From assembly GCA_028293405.1 (NCBI GenBank), contig JAQGOW010000370.1:1-6832 (forward strand): 6,832 bases of DNA, read 5' to 3'. A model generated the notes under the pieces. It saw only the letters and a program-made list of their open reading frames with translations, had not been told where the DNA came from and ran no database searches. Below are positions 1-6,520 of this stretch, one piece after another; position 1 is the first letter of the stretch; every line of letters starts with the position of its first letter. Both the position numbers and the translations under genes were made by a program. The stretch is from Verrucomicrobiales bacterium. Lineage in GTDB: Bacteria; Verrucomicrobiota; Verrucomicrobiia; Limisphaerales; Palsa-1400.

Positions 1-3000
1 TGGAGGCATTGTCGCCGTTAATGGTGTTCGGCATCGTGCCGTTTTCTTCAAACTTGCCGAAGACCACGAGCAAGTCCGCGACGTCGGCGATCATTCCAGC
101 GGCGAGCATGCCTCGTGCGCTAATGAAAGTGTCGCGGCCCCAATCGAGGAACCACGGGTAGCCGGCGATGACAGTATCGCCAGCGCCGCGTTGGACAATG
201 TAAGCGCGAGCGGAAAGTGCAAGGCGCTGACCGAACGCGTCAGCAAGCGGGAACTTAGCACGATCTAACGCGAGTTTGTTGATGACGCTGCGTGTAGCTC
301 CGACTTCATCAACAATGTCAAAACTCACCGGTGGAATGTCCGCTGAAAGAACAACTGAAACATTTTGACCACGCACCAACGGAAGCTCGAACCAGCCAGG
401 GCTGTAGGCGTCGCCGTCACCGGTTTGACCGCGAGACGCTTCGACTGGATGGGGAACGTGCTCCGTCCATTCCGGTTCGGGATGGTAGATGCCGCTGGTC
501 GAGACCACGCGCAACTGGCGATTTTCATCGGGCGCAAATTCAAAACCAGTCAGTCGATCGAGCGTCGTGCAATTGCTCGCGAAATGATGCTCGGCTCCTG
601 GGTTGCGTTTGGTTTCGTAATGAAAATTTCTGTCTTCTATGTCGACACGCACGGTCAGGCGCACATCGAAATCCGCCGGCAACTCAGACGGTTTTCCAGC
701 GGGACGGAAAAACCGGAACACAGTTGTGTTGTAATCATCGAGCATGTCGGCAGTGAGTTGAATTTCCACGGTGCGACTGTCGCCCGCATCGGCGGTGAAC
801 GTCCACACAGCCGGTGGGCCGATCTCGAAGCTGACCATGTTCAAGGAATTGAGCGCGGTGATAAAACCGTTGGCATTGACCCAAACGCGAATGCGCTTTG
901 CAAAAACGTGGCGGTCGACGGGAAACTCAGGATGTAAATTGGCGGCGAGAGCGCAATCGTATTTGGATCGAATCCTGCCGAGGTCAACGCAGAGTCGGGC
1001 CATGCCGCCGCGGCCGTTGGTCAGGAGAACAGTGGCGTCTTCCGGCACATATTCGACTTTCGACGACACACTTGGCTTAGCACCGAGGAAACGCACCGTG
1101 CCAGCGATGCGTTCGGTCGTGAGCGCGTAGCGTTCCAGTTGCAGGTCCGCATCGGTTGATTCAGCGAGCGACCTTGGAGCGAAAAACGCGATATAACTGT
1201 CACCGGCTTCGATGGATTCCACGTGCTCCTGCAGCTTGATCTCCGCGACTTTCAAGGTGGCGCGGAACGGGCGCGAGTCTTTGATAAGCAGCCAATGATT
1301 GGGCGGCACTGGAGTGATTCTGCGCGAATCGATCATGCTCCACGTAATGACTTCCGGAAATTTTCCTTTCGCTCCGTCGAGTGCGCCGAGGAGGTCGCGG
1401 CGTGAATAGGTGCGGTCGATGTGATGAATCGAGCCGAGGAACTCGCGCGGATTGGAGGCGACGCGTTCGGCCAAATCGCGCCCTGACGCCGGGCCGATAT
1501 CTTCAGGCAACAAAACTTTGCTGAGCGCGCTGATCGCCCACGCCGCTTGTGATTTTGTTGTGCGATACTCGTTGCCGCTTAAGCCAGCGGGTGTGCGCGT
1601 AGCGGATAAACAATATGCGTCTCCAGCGTCGACCGTGATTGTCACCCATTTTTCGTCCGAACTGATCAACGGTGTTTTTTGCCCGAGTAAATCGAACCGC
1701 GGCGAACCGAGGTCCTGGAAAATTCCGACGTCTAATTTTAGTGAACGACTTTCTTTCGCGTCGGTGTTTACCAGAACGAGGACGTGATCGAGCCCTTCAG
1801 CAGAGTCGCGACGCAACGCGAGGACTGGAGAATTTTCGTCACTGACGCGCTTGATGAGCGCGCCATCGAAGAAGCACGGGTGTTCAGCGAGGAGGCGATT
1901 GATGTTGGCGAGCTGGTCGATGATGTTCGTCTCGCTGCCCCAACTCATCCCGCGCGCGGAGTGGACGTTTACTTTTTCGTCCGCGAGCCATTCGACCCCG
2001 CACGTAAAACCAAACCCACCGGCAACGCTGGCAAGAGCGCTGAGGCGATTACGCATCAGCGACCATTTCGCACCGCCCGCGGCGAGACGATTGTTGTCGT
2101 GCGTTTCGCTGTAGTGCACGTAAACACCGACGCGTTCGCTTTGGCGCAAGCTGTAGTCGAGATAGTGCGCGACTTCTTGCGGAGAAAAATTTTGGAACAG
2201 CTCGGAGTAGGCCCACTGCATGCCGCCGTTGGTGAGCAGGTTCTCGGTCGATTCGAGCGGACCCCCGAGGCCTTCCAATAAGAACAGCGTGTCGGGAAAT
2301 TCCTGGCGCACGCGCGCTTCGATGTACTGCCAGACTTGAACCGGAACTTTGTAACCGGCATCGCAACGGAATCCATCGACGCCACGACGGCACCACGTTA
2401 GAAATGATTGCGCTAAAACTTCCCAGAGCTCGACGTGGTTGGGATCCAGTTCAACGAGGTCGCCCCATTTGATCCCCCACGCGCCGGGGCTGGCGAATTT
2501 GCCATCTGGTTCGCGCAAAAACCATTCAGGATGATTTTCGTAAAGGGTCGAGCCCCAGCCCGTGTGGTTGATAACGAAATCAAGAAAGACACGCGCGCCG
2601 CGACGATGAGCGGCGGTGGTCAGTTCGCAAAATTGCTCGATGCCGGTGGTGCGTTCATCGAACTCAACCAACTCCGGATCGACGGCCGTCAAATCCTGGC
2701 ACGCGTACGGACTGCCGAAGCGGCCCATACGAGCGAAGACAGTCGGCGTCGGATTGATCGGGAGCAGGTGCAGGATGCGACAACCGAGTGTGTCGATGAT
2801 GTGCGGGAGTTCGCGGATGACGTCGCGCAATTTTCCCGACGGCGGAATGACGGTGTAGCCTTGCTCATCGAGCTTGGCCAATTCCTTATCGCGCGCTTCA
2901 TCGATCGTTTTGCGCGCAGTTTTGTTTTCACCGAACATGCGGACGAAGGCGCAGTAAATCGTGTTGTTCGTGCGATAGATATCCGGATGAACAGAGATGC

Positions 3001-3346
3001 CGGCATCGGGCCCGTCCGGCCAGATTTGCATGCCGCGATTGTCGATCAAGTAAGCCTTGGCGCGGAAGAATCCGACATCGGTGAGCGGCAGTTCAATGGA
3101 CCAGTCACCGGTCGGTTGCGGTTGCAACGGAATGTCGCGCCAGAACGCGACCGACATCGGATTTTTACCCGCGTGAGTATTGATGATCTCCTGGCGCGTG
3201 CGTTCGGCTTTCCCGAGATTCGTGCGCAACAGCGCGCGACCGTTCGCCGGGAAACCGTGTGGCATCCGTAAGCTGAAGCGCACGCGGTCGCCCACGAACC
3301 GCAAGATGCGCTCGCCCGGCGCCGGTGTCATGATTGGTTTATCCAT
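1..3346 (-). CDS. Bifunctional glycogen debranching enzyme (GH13 + GH133), C-terminus outside window
   Basis: Predicted to debranch glycogen or other alpha-1,4/1,6-glucans in the cytoplasm: the GH13 module would transfer or cleave alpha-1,4 chains and the C-terminal module would remove the remaining 1,6-linked glucose. The reverse-strand frame is open from ATG at 3346 to the left edge (1115 codons), without a stop. Residues 1-150 look like an N-terminal beta domain. GH13 signatures follow in order: region I FLDFVINHT (D256, N260, H261), region II GVDGFRCDAG (presumed nucleophile D329), region III LLEGLGG (presumed acid/base E358), region IV SETHDNNR (H416, D417). A long middle region (about 560-1050) contains a GDE-N-like stretch ending RGQTGDGDAYSPGWFELPL. 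The GH133 signature GYPWFLDWGRDTFI ends near residue 1074 (D1068, D1072). The family usually continues several hundred residues further, so the gene is cut by the window edge. No Shine-Dalgarno is visible before ATG; M6 is a weaker alternative start. The family assignment is firm; the exact linkage specificity is inferred. Confidence 0.95.
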   Translation of the reverse strand, partial: MDKPIMTPAPGERILRFVGDRVRFSLRMPHGFPANGRALLRTNLGKAERTRQEIINTHAGKNPMSVAFWRDIPLQPQPTGDWSIELPLTDVGFFRAKAYLIDNRGMQIWPDGPDAGISVHPDIYRTNNTIYCAFVRMFGENKTARKTIDEARDKELAKLDEQGYTVIPPSGKLRDVIRELPHIIDTLGCRILHLLPINPTPTVFARMGRFGSPYACQDLTAVDPELVEFDERTTGIEQFCELTTAAHRRGARVFLDFVINHTGWGSTLYENHPEWFLREPDGKFASPGAWGIKWGDLVELDPNHVELWEVLAQSFLTWCRRGVDGFRCDAGYKVPVQVWQYIEARVRQEFPDTLFLLEGLGGPLESTENLLTNGGMQWAYSELFQNFSPQEVAHYLDYSLRQSERVGVYVHYSETHDNNRLAAGGAKWSLMRNRLSALASVAGGFGFTCGVEWLADEKVNVHSARGMSWGSETNIIDQLANINRLLAEHPCFFDGALIKRVSDENSPVLALRRDSAEGLDHVLVLVNTDAKESRSLKLDVGIFQDLGSPRFDLLGQKTPLISSDEKWVTITVDAGDAYCLSATRTPAGLSGNEYRTTKSQAAWAISALSKVLLPEDIGPASGRDLAERVASNPREFLGSIHHIDRTYSRRDLLGALDGAKGKFPEVITWSMIDSRRITPVPPNHWLLIKDSRPFRATLKVAEIKLQEHVESIEAGDSYIAFFAPRSLAESTDADLQLERYALTTERIAGTVRFLGAKPSVSSKVEYVPEDATVLLTNGRGGMARLCVDLGRIRSKYDCALAANLHPEFPVDRHVFAKRIRVWVNANGFITALNSLNMVSFEIGPPAVWTFTADAGDSRTVEIQLTADMLDDYNTTVFRFFRPAGKPSELPADFDVRLTVRVDIEDRNFHYETKRNPGAEHHFASNCTTLDRLTGFEFAPDENRQLRVVSTSGIYHPEPEWTEHVPHPVEASRGQTGDGDAYSPGWFELPLVRGQNVSVVLSADIPPVSFDIVDEVGATRSVINKLALDRAKFPLADAFGQRLALSARAYIVQRGAGDTVIAGYPWFLDWGRDTFISARGMLAAGMIADVADLLVVFGKFEENGTMPNTINGDNAS

Positions 3347-3552
3347 TACTGCTTCGACACAATGTCGTGTTCGGGATGTTACGGGGCAAGTCTTGTGTGT
3401 GACAAGATTGGGAAGGACAGGAATTGATTGTGAGCAGAAATGCTTAGGTGGGAAGGCGAATGTCGATCTTTGAACTGCAAACCTCGTCGTGTGAGCAGAT
3501 CGGAGAAAATTGCGCCTTGTCGGGTAGTTATCGTCTGCGTACCTTTTGTGTA
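3347..3552. promoter_or_regulatory. Divergent intergenic region between debranching enzyme and antitoxin gene
   Basis: This 206-nt gap lies between two divergently read start codons, so promoters for both genes should lie here. I see no convincing -35/-10 pair or ribosome binding site for either gene. It contains two small inverted repeats: CGACA/TGTCG with a 3-nt spacer just upstream of the debranching enzyme start, and the longer one at 3387-3410 listed separately. A plus-strand frame in phase with the antitoxin is open from an ATG at 3448. The extra 35 residues do not resemble the family, so I read that part as non-coding. Confidence 0.5.
3387..3410. repeat. Inverted repeat, candidate operator or hairpin
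   Basis: TCTTGT (3391-3396) and ACAAGA (3402-3407) are perfect complements around a 5-nt GTGTG loop. Bases CAA (3387-3389) and TTG (3408-3410) extend the pairing to 9 bp if G3390 is bulged. It lies about 40 nt upstream of the debranching enzyme start and about 140 nt upstream of the antitoxin start. No T-run follows on either strand, so it is not a classical terminator. A regulator site is possible but unproven. Confidence 0.4.
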
Positions 3553-3774
3553 ATGAGCACGGCAGCGGAAATTGAGGATACAATCCGGCAGCTTCCAGCA
3601 TCGGAAGCAAAGGCCGTTGCGAATTGGCTCCAGGAATATTTACTGCATTCCACTCAACCAATATCTCGCGCCGGCAAATCGGCTTTTGAAAAATGGCGCG
3701 GGCGCGGGAAGCTCCCGGTGGGTCGGACGGTCGATGAGTATTTAACTCTGACACGCGATGCCAACGGCAGTTGA
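3553..3774 (+). CDS. VapB-like antitoxin (orphan; toxin partner truncated)
   Basis: A 73-residue protein starting MSTAAEIEDTIRQLP and ending in a charged tail FEKWRGRGKLPVGRTVDEYL. The N-terminal part (about 4-32) reads as an amphipathic helical segment of the EIExxIxxLPxxE type seen in small antitoxins. The C-terminal GRGKLP...TVDEYLxLTRD part resembles the toxin-embracing tails of VapB partners of PIN-domain toxins. The call is supported by context: the stop codon overlaps by 17 nt the start of a frame encoding MPTAVDSSVVL, the hallmark beginning of a VapC/PIN toxin, which is the usual antitoxin-toxin coupling. An ATG at 3448 would add 35 residues without family resemblance, so the ATG at 3553 is preferred, although it has no Shine-Dalgarno. 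If expressed, it would be an antitoxin without a functional cognate toxin in cis. The subfamily is uncertain. Confidence 0.65.
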   Translation: MSTAAEIEDTIRQLPASEAKAVANWLQEYLLHSTQPISRAGKSAFEKWRGRGKLPVGRTVDEYLTLTRDANGS

Positions 3775-3814
3775 TAGTTCCGTTGTGCTGACATTGATCG
3801 ATCCAGCCAAGTGA
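3758..3814 (+). pseudogene. Truncated VapC/PIN-domain toxin remnant (18 codons)
   Basis: The ATG at 3758 overlaps the end of the antitoxin gene and gives MPTAVDSSVVLTLIDPAK before TGA at 3812-3814. The AVDSSVVL string is the typical first beta strand of PIN-domain ribonucleases, with D6 at the position of the first metal-binding acidic residue. The usual 120-140 residue length and the other acidic residues are absent. No continuation is visible in other frames: the HEAT-repeat gene starts 5 nt after the stop. The similarity seems to fade after VVL, suggesting that the breakpoint lies near 3790. The toxin would be inactive. The short length limits certainty, but start position, overlap and motif agree. 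Confidence 0.6.
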
Positions 3815-3818
3815 TAAA

Positions 3819-4736
3819 ATGAGGCGACGATGGAGGATTTTGCTCCTGAGCGCATGTGGCGTGGTTGCGGTTGTCGCCGTTTGCTTCTTCTGCCTCCGCG
3901 ACGATGAGCCTTCTTATAATGGGCGGACGTTAAGTGAGTGGTTGAGAATCTCGAGTGGTTACGTCAGTGCACAGCAGCGACGCACAGCCCAGGATGCCGT
4001 TCTGCAGATTGGGACAAACGCGATTCCGTCTCTGATGCAGTGGTGCAGTGAAGCGAGCATTATTCGCGGTGAACAAATCCAAAAAATCTCCAATCGACTG
4101 CCGCGATTTATCGCTGGAACCAAACCTGTGCGTTCGTTTGTCTATGAAAAAACTGCCAAAGCGGCTTGGGCGAACTACGGATTCGCCATCCTCGGAACAA
4201 ACGCGTTGCAATGCCTCCCCGAATTGGAACAGCGATTCCGCGCGACGACGAACAGTGTAGTCATAGGCGTTCTCGTCGATGTCATGCAGCACCTTGGTAA
4301 AGATGCTTTTGATTTCTTTGTCGATTTTGCACGAACGTCGACGGACGAATTGCAGACCCGTCTGGCCGCTCACGCCATCGGCACGATGGCCGAACTAATG
4401 CGAACCAACGGCGCCGACTCCGCAGTGCCGGTGCTTCTGCAAATCGCCCAAAACCGCAACGACGAGGCGCGTGTTCGAGCCATCACCGCCCTCGGTCAAT
4501 TGAGACTGCAACCCGAGATTGTCGTCCCATTCATTACTCGACAGGTGAGCATTACGAATGGCCGCTTTTTTGCAATCTGGACGCTCCAGGCATTCGGCGA
4601 GCAGGCTCGTTCGGCTATACCCACGTTGAAGATCGTGCTTAACGATTCTGATAGAACAGTAAGATTCGGTGCAACCAACGCGCTCAACAGTATCGCACCC
4701 GAAGTCCTCACGAATGCCGCGTCGATCAAGAATTAA
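3819..4736 (+). CDS. Membrane-anchored HEAT-repeat protein, copy 1 (intact, 305 aa)
   Basis: No enzymatic function is recognisable; it is probably an extracytoplasmic helical-repeat scaffold. The N-terminus is basic (R2, R3, R4, R6), followed by one hydrophobic segment at about residues 7-26, which predicts an N-in signal anchor with the rest outside the cytoplasm. Residues 30-42 carry the family motif EPSYNGRTLSEWL. HEAT-like helix pairs follow: around 57-76 (IGTNAIPSLMQW), 118-138 (LGTNALQCLPELE), 180-215, 216-242 (RVRAITALGQL), 246-275 (GEQARSAIPTL) and 274-298 (DRTVRFGATNALNSI). The start at 3819 is fixed by alignment with the heads of the next two genes. It begins 5 nt after the truncated toxin stop and ends 6 nt before the next gene, so it may be co-transcribed with both sides. 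Only weak ribosome-binding potential is visible. The fold call is good; the role is unknown. Confidence 0.88.
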   Translation: MRRRWRILLLSACGVVAVVAVCFFCLRDDEPSYNGRTLSEWLRISSGYVSAQQRRTAQDAVLQIGTNAIPSLMQWCSEASIIRGEQIQKISNRLPRFIAGTKPVRSFVYEKTAKAAWANYGFAILGTNALQCLPELEQRFRATTNSVVIGVLVDVMQHLGKDAFDFFVDFARTSTDELQTRLAAHAIGTMAELMRTNGADSAVPVLLQIAQNRNDEARVRAITALGQLRLQPEIVVPFITRQVSITNGRFFAIWTLQAFGEQARSAIPTLKIVLNDSDRTVRFGATNALNSIAPEVLTNAASIKN

Positions 4737-4742
4737 GAACCC

Positions 4743-5246
4743 ATGACTCGCACCCGCAAAATCCTGCTTCTTAGCGCATGCGGTTTGATTGCCGTTGTGG
4801 CGGTTTGTTTCTTTTGTCTTCGGGAGAAAGAGCCTTCTTATCATGGGCGGAAGTTGAGTGAGTGGTTGGATCGCACCGTGCTGATTTCGACTAATATTGC
4901 TTACAGTTCGTATGATGTTAACGAAGCCATTGATGCGATCGGTGCCATTGGAACCAACGCAGCGCCACTGTTTGTGAAATGGTTGGTTGCAAAAGATTCC
5001 GCTCCAATCCGATTTCTCTCTCGGCACCGCACCATTCCCGGCGCGGATCGCCTCGTCGAGCTTGCAGAGCGCGATAGTCGACGCGGGTGGATATGCCTCT
5101 CAGTTCTCGGCACGAAAGCGCTGCCGTATTTGCGCACACAAGTGGATAGTGCCGATCCGAATATCCGCGCAAATGCGTCCAGAGTTATCGATTTCATTAA
5201 AGCCATTAAAGCTCAGCAACCGCGCATTTGGGCCGGGCCTGATTAG
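4743..5246 (+). CDS. Membrane-anchored HEAT-repeat protein, copy 2 (short, 167 aa)
   Basis: Paralogue of the preceding gene with the same 42-residue head: basic start MTRTRK, hydrophobic segment about 7-26, then EPSYHGRKLSEWL at 30-42. Only two repeat-like units follow: IDAIGAIGTNAAPLFVKWL (63-81) and LGTKALPYLRTQVDSADPNIRA (122-143, interrupted here by no stop). The body is about half that of copy 1 and lacks its middle HEAT units, as if by internal deletion. Its last residues AGPD and the following 3' flank resemble the orphan tail ending at 6416 rather than the end of copy 1. It starts 6 nt after copy 1 ends, without a clear ribosome binding site, suggesting one transcript. It may be a functional short form or a decaying copy; no lesion is visible in the frame itself. 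Confidence 0.8.
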   Translation: MTRTRKILLLSACGLIAVVAVCFFCLREKEPSYHGRKLSEWLDRTVLISTNIAYSSYDVNEAIDAIGAIGTNAAPLFVKWLVAKDSAPIRFLSRHRTIPGADRLVELAERDSRRGWICLSVLGTKALPYLRTQVDSADPNIRANASRVIDFIKAIKAQQPRIWAGPD

Positions 5247-5285
5247 TAAATTCGGCTGATTCATCTTAATAGAAAATCCGTGTTC
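5233..5285 (+). repeat. Shared 3' flank, copy A (after HEAT copy 2)
   Basis: From the last codons of copy 2 through GATTAGTAA (5241-5249), GATTCATCTT (5258-5267) and AATCCGTGTTC (5275-5285), this stretch matches 6401-6452 in order and spacing. In the 30 nt starting at GATTAG I count 24 identities, then a small gap, then an identical 11-nt block. The offset between the copies is 1170 nt. Confidence 0.7.
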
Positions 5286-5313
5286 AGTTTTTGTTTTGTG
5301 ACAGCATGAGCTC

Positions 5314-6260
5314 ATGAGGCGACGGTGGAAAATTTTGCTCTTGGCCGCATGTGGGCTGATAGCGGTTGTGGCGGTTTGCTTCTTTAGCCTTCGGGAAAAG
5401 GAGCCTTCTTACAATGGGCGGACGTTGAGTGAGTGGTTGGAACGGTACAACAACTCTAGCGAGCAAACAGACGGTCATTCCGTCCAAGCTGCTGAAACTG
5501 CCGCGCAGGCAGTGCGTGCGATTGGCACGAATGGAGTTGCAGTCCTGCTGCAATGGACTGTCGCAAAAACCCCAATTATCGACGGGTTGGGAAACGGCTT
5601 TAGGAAACTTCCTGATCGTTTGCGAAAGAGCTTTGTTAAAATCGATCACGCACTGATTAACGCAAGCGCGCAAACGAAGCACCAATATGTTGAGCAGGGA
5701 TTCGAAGTTCTTGGAACAAACGCAGCACCGATGTTGCCGGACCTGATGCGCGTTTTTAACAATGTCACTAACGTCGACGACATGAGGATGATGGCGGAGA
5801 TTATCGAACGAACGGGCCTGCTGGTATCAATGCTCTGGCTTTCAGCGTAACGAATGTCCCGTTTAACATTCAGCGGCGATCGGTCGTGATTGAAAAGATT
5901 GCGAGTCTTTGTCATAGAAGCCAAATCGATTCTGCGACAGCTGTGCCGATGCTTCTGACGGTAGTGGAAGGCTCTGATGAATCATTGCGGGAAACGGCCC
6001 TGCGTGCATTGGGCGAGGTAAAGGGTGACCCGCACTGTGTCGTGCCCGTCCTGATTCGTGAGGCGCAGGGTGGTTCTGCTGGTTGTCGAGCAATGGCTGC
6101 GATAGTCTTGCGCGTGTACGGACAACATGCAAGAGACGCGATTCCGGTGTTGCAGAAGTTGTCGCACGATACAGACCCGCAACTTGCAAATGCTGCCCAA
6201 AGTAGCCTCGATAGGATTGAGCAAGAAGTTTTCGCCCACAGCGCTCGCACGAATCGTTGA
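5314..6260 (+). pseudogene. HEAT-repeat protein copy 3, full length but frameshifted
   Basis: Frame from ATG 5314 encodes the family head (basic MRRRWK, hydrophobic segment 7-26, EPSYNGRTLSEWL at 30-42) and HEAT-like units IGTNGVAVLLQW and LGTNAAPMLPDL. It then leaves the family alignment after GERTG-type context and stops at 5848-5850. The continuation lies one frame back: PAGINALAF..., then canonical HEAT units such as SLRETALRALGEV and GQHARDAIPVLQKL, to TGA at 6258-6260. Joining the frames at the GGGCC run (5814-5818) with one added base gives 315 residues. From the TN at residue 152-153 the join aligns with copy 1 without gaps for 62 residues and ends at the same point (DRIEQEVF...TNR versus NSIAPEVL...IKN). 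The lesion therefore looks like a one-base deletion, real or a sequencing error. No slippery heptamer is visible, so programmed frameshifting is unlikely. Confidence 0.85.
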
Positions 6261-6416
6261 GCTGCAATGCTCGCGATTGATCCGCCGCCCAATCTGCCTG
6301 TTAAATTCTTGACTACAGCTCTGAGCGACAAACCGAAACTCGTCCGCAACACGGCAACGAATCTTGTTTGGGACGTTGCTCCCAGCCTCCTACCGAACAC
6401 CGGTCCGGCTGATTAG
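6261..6416 (+). pseudogene. Orphan C-terminal fragment of another HEAT-repeat copy
   Basis: Immediately after the stop of copy 3, and in the same frame, codons read on to TAG at 6414-6416. An ATG at 6267 could start a 49-residue peptide. The segment LTTALSDKPKLVRNTATNLVW reads as a HEAT helix pair and resembles the last unit of copy 1 (LNDSDRTVRFGATNAL), followed by a tail ending TGPAD. The end resembles copy 2 (AGPD), and the DNA after the stop is also related to that after copy 2. No head, membrane segment or family motif precedes it. It is best read as the tail of a deleted or partly duplicated fourth copy. Whether the short peptide is made is unknown. Confidence 0.6.
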
Positions 6417-6452
6417 TAAGTTCCCTCGATTCATCTTCATAAATCCGTGTTC
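6401..6452 (+). repeat. Shared 3' flank, copy B (after orphan tail)
   Basis: Counterpart of 5233-5285: GATTAGTAA (6411-6419), GATTCATCTT (6428-6437) and AATCCGTGTTC (6442-6452). Both copies carry the stop TAG followed directly by TAA, so the repeat straddles coding end and untranslated flank. Confidence 0.7.
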
Positions 6453-6475
6453 GATCTGTGTTCCATTCGTGGCTA
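6443..6475. repeat. Three degenerate 11-nt direct repeats
   Basis: Units at 6443-6453, 6454-6464 and 6465-6475 follow the pattern ATYYGTGTTCN, with the third diverging at its end (GTGGCTA), and an A-run follows (6475-6480). From memory, ATCCGTGTTC-type runs recur in intergenic DNA of Verrucomicrobiota and related genomes. I cannot verify this here. Confidence 0.6.
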
Positions 6476-6520
6476 AAAAACCCCGCTAATCAGTCACTAC
6501 GGAAGAAAAAAATAATTTTT

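Larger units (their letters stand above)
3819..6416 (+). repeat. Tandem paralogue array with conserved 126-nt heads
   Basis: Three head units of equal length (3819-3944, 4743-4868, 5314-5439) encode the first 42 residues of copies 1-3. They are very similar at the DNA level, including stretches such as GAGCCTTCTTA and GTGAGTGGTTG identical in all three. Beyond the head, DNA similarity drops sharply and only protein-level HEAT resemblance remains. Copies 2 and 3 share more head bases with each other (GAGAAAGAG/GAAAAGGAG, GTTGTGGCGGTTTG) than with copy 1. Confidence 0.8.

Noticed and set aside
331..937. Overlapping plus-strand frames across the left part of the window
   Set aside because: Several overlapping frames are antisense to the well-supported minus-strand enzyme, with arginine- and alanine-rich shadow composition.
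1784..2281. Plus-strand open frame of 165 codons
   Set aside because: Also antisense to the debranching enzyme, covering its GH13 regions III-IV, with no start signal or family resemblance.
2435..3271. Long plus-strand open frame of 278 codons inside the debranching enzyme region
   Set aside because: It is exactly antisense to the GH13 module, whose motifs and catalytic residues are complete on the minus strand. The plus-strand translation shows no recognisable domain and is a by-product of codon bias.
3448..3552. Upstream ATG giving a 108-residue version of the antitoxin
   Set aside because: The added 35 residues (MGRRMSIFELQ...) do not resemble antitoxin N-termini, whereas MSTAAEIEDTI at 3553 does.
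3840..3860. Lipobox-like LSAC at residues 10-13 of the HEAT proteins, suggesting lipoproteins
   Set aside because: The hydrophobic run continues for more than ten residues after the cysteine and too few precede it. In copy 3 the sequence is LAAC. A membrane anchor fits better, though a lipoprotein is not fully excluded.
5803..5814. Alternative site of the copy 3 frameshift, restoring ATGCGAACGAACGGG to give an MRTNG match with copy 1
   Set aside because: The five-residue match is attractive, but it shifts the downstream HEAT units out of register with copy 1 by about 30 residues. Placing the lesion in the GGGCC run keeps a gapless 62-residue alignment and the same C-terminal end.
6409..6493. 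CTGATTAG (6409-6416) and CTAATCAG (6486-6493) as terminal inverted repeats of a miniature element
   Set aside because: The arms are only 8 bp, one overlaps a stop codon that belongs to the HEAT family, and no target-site duplication is visible.
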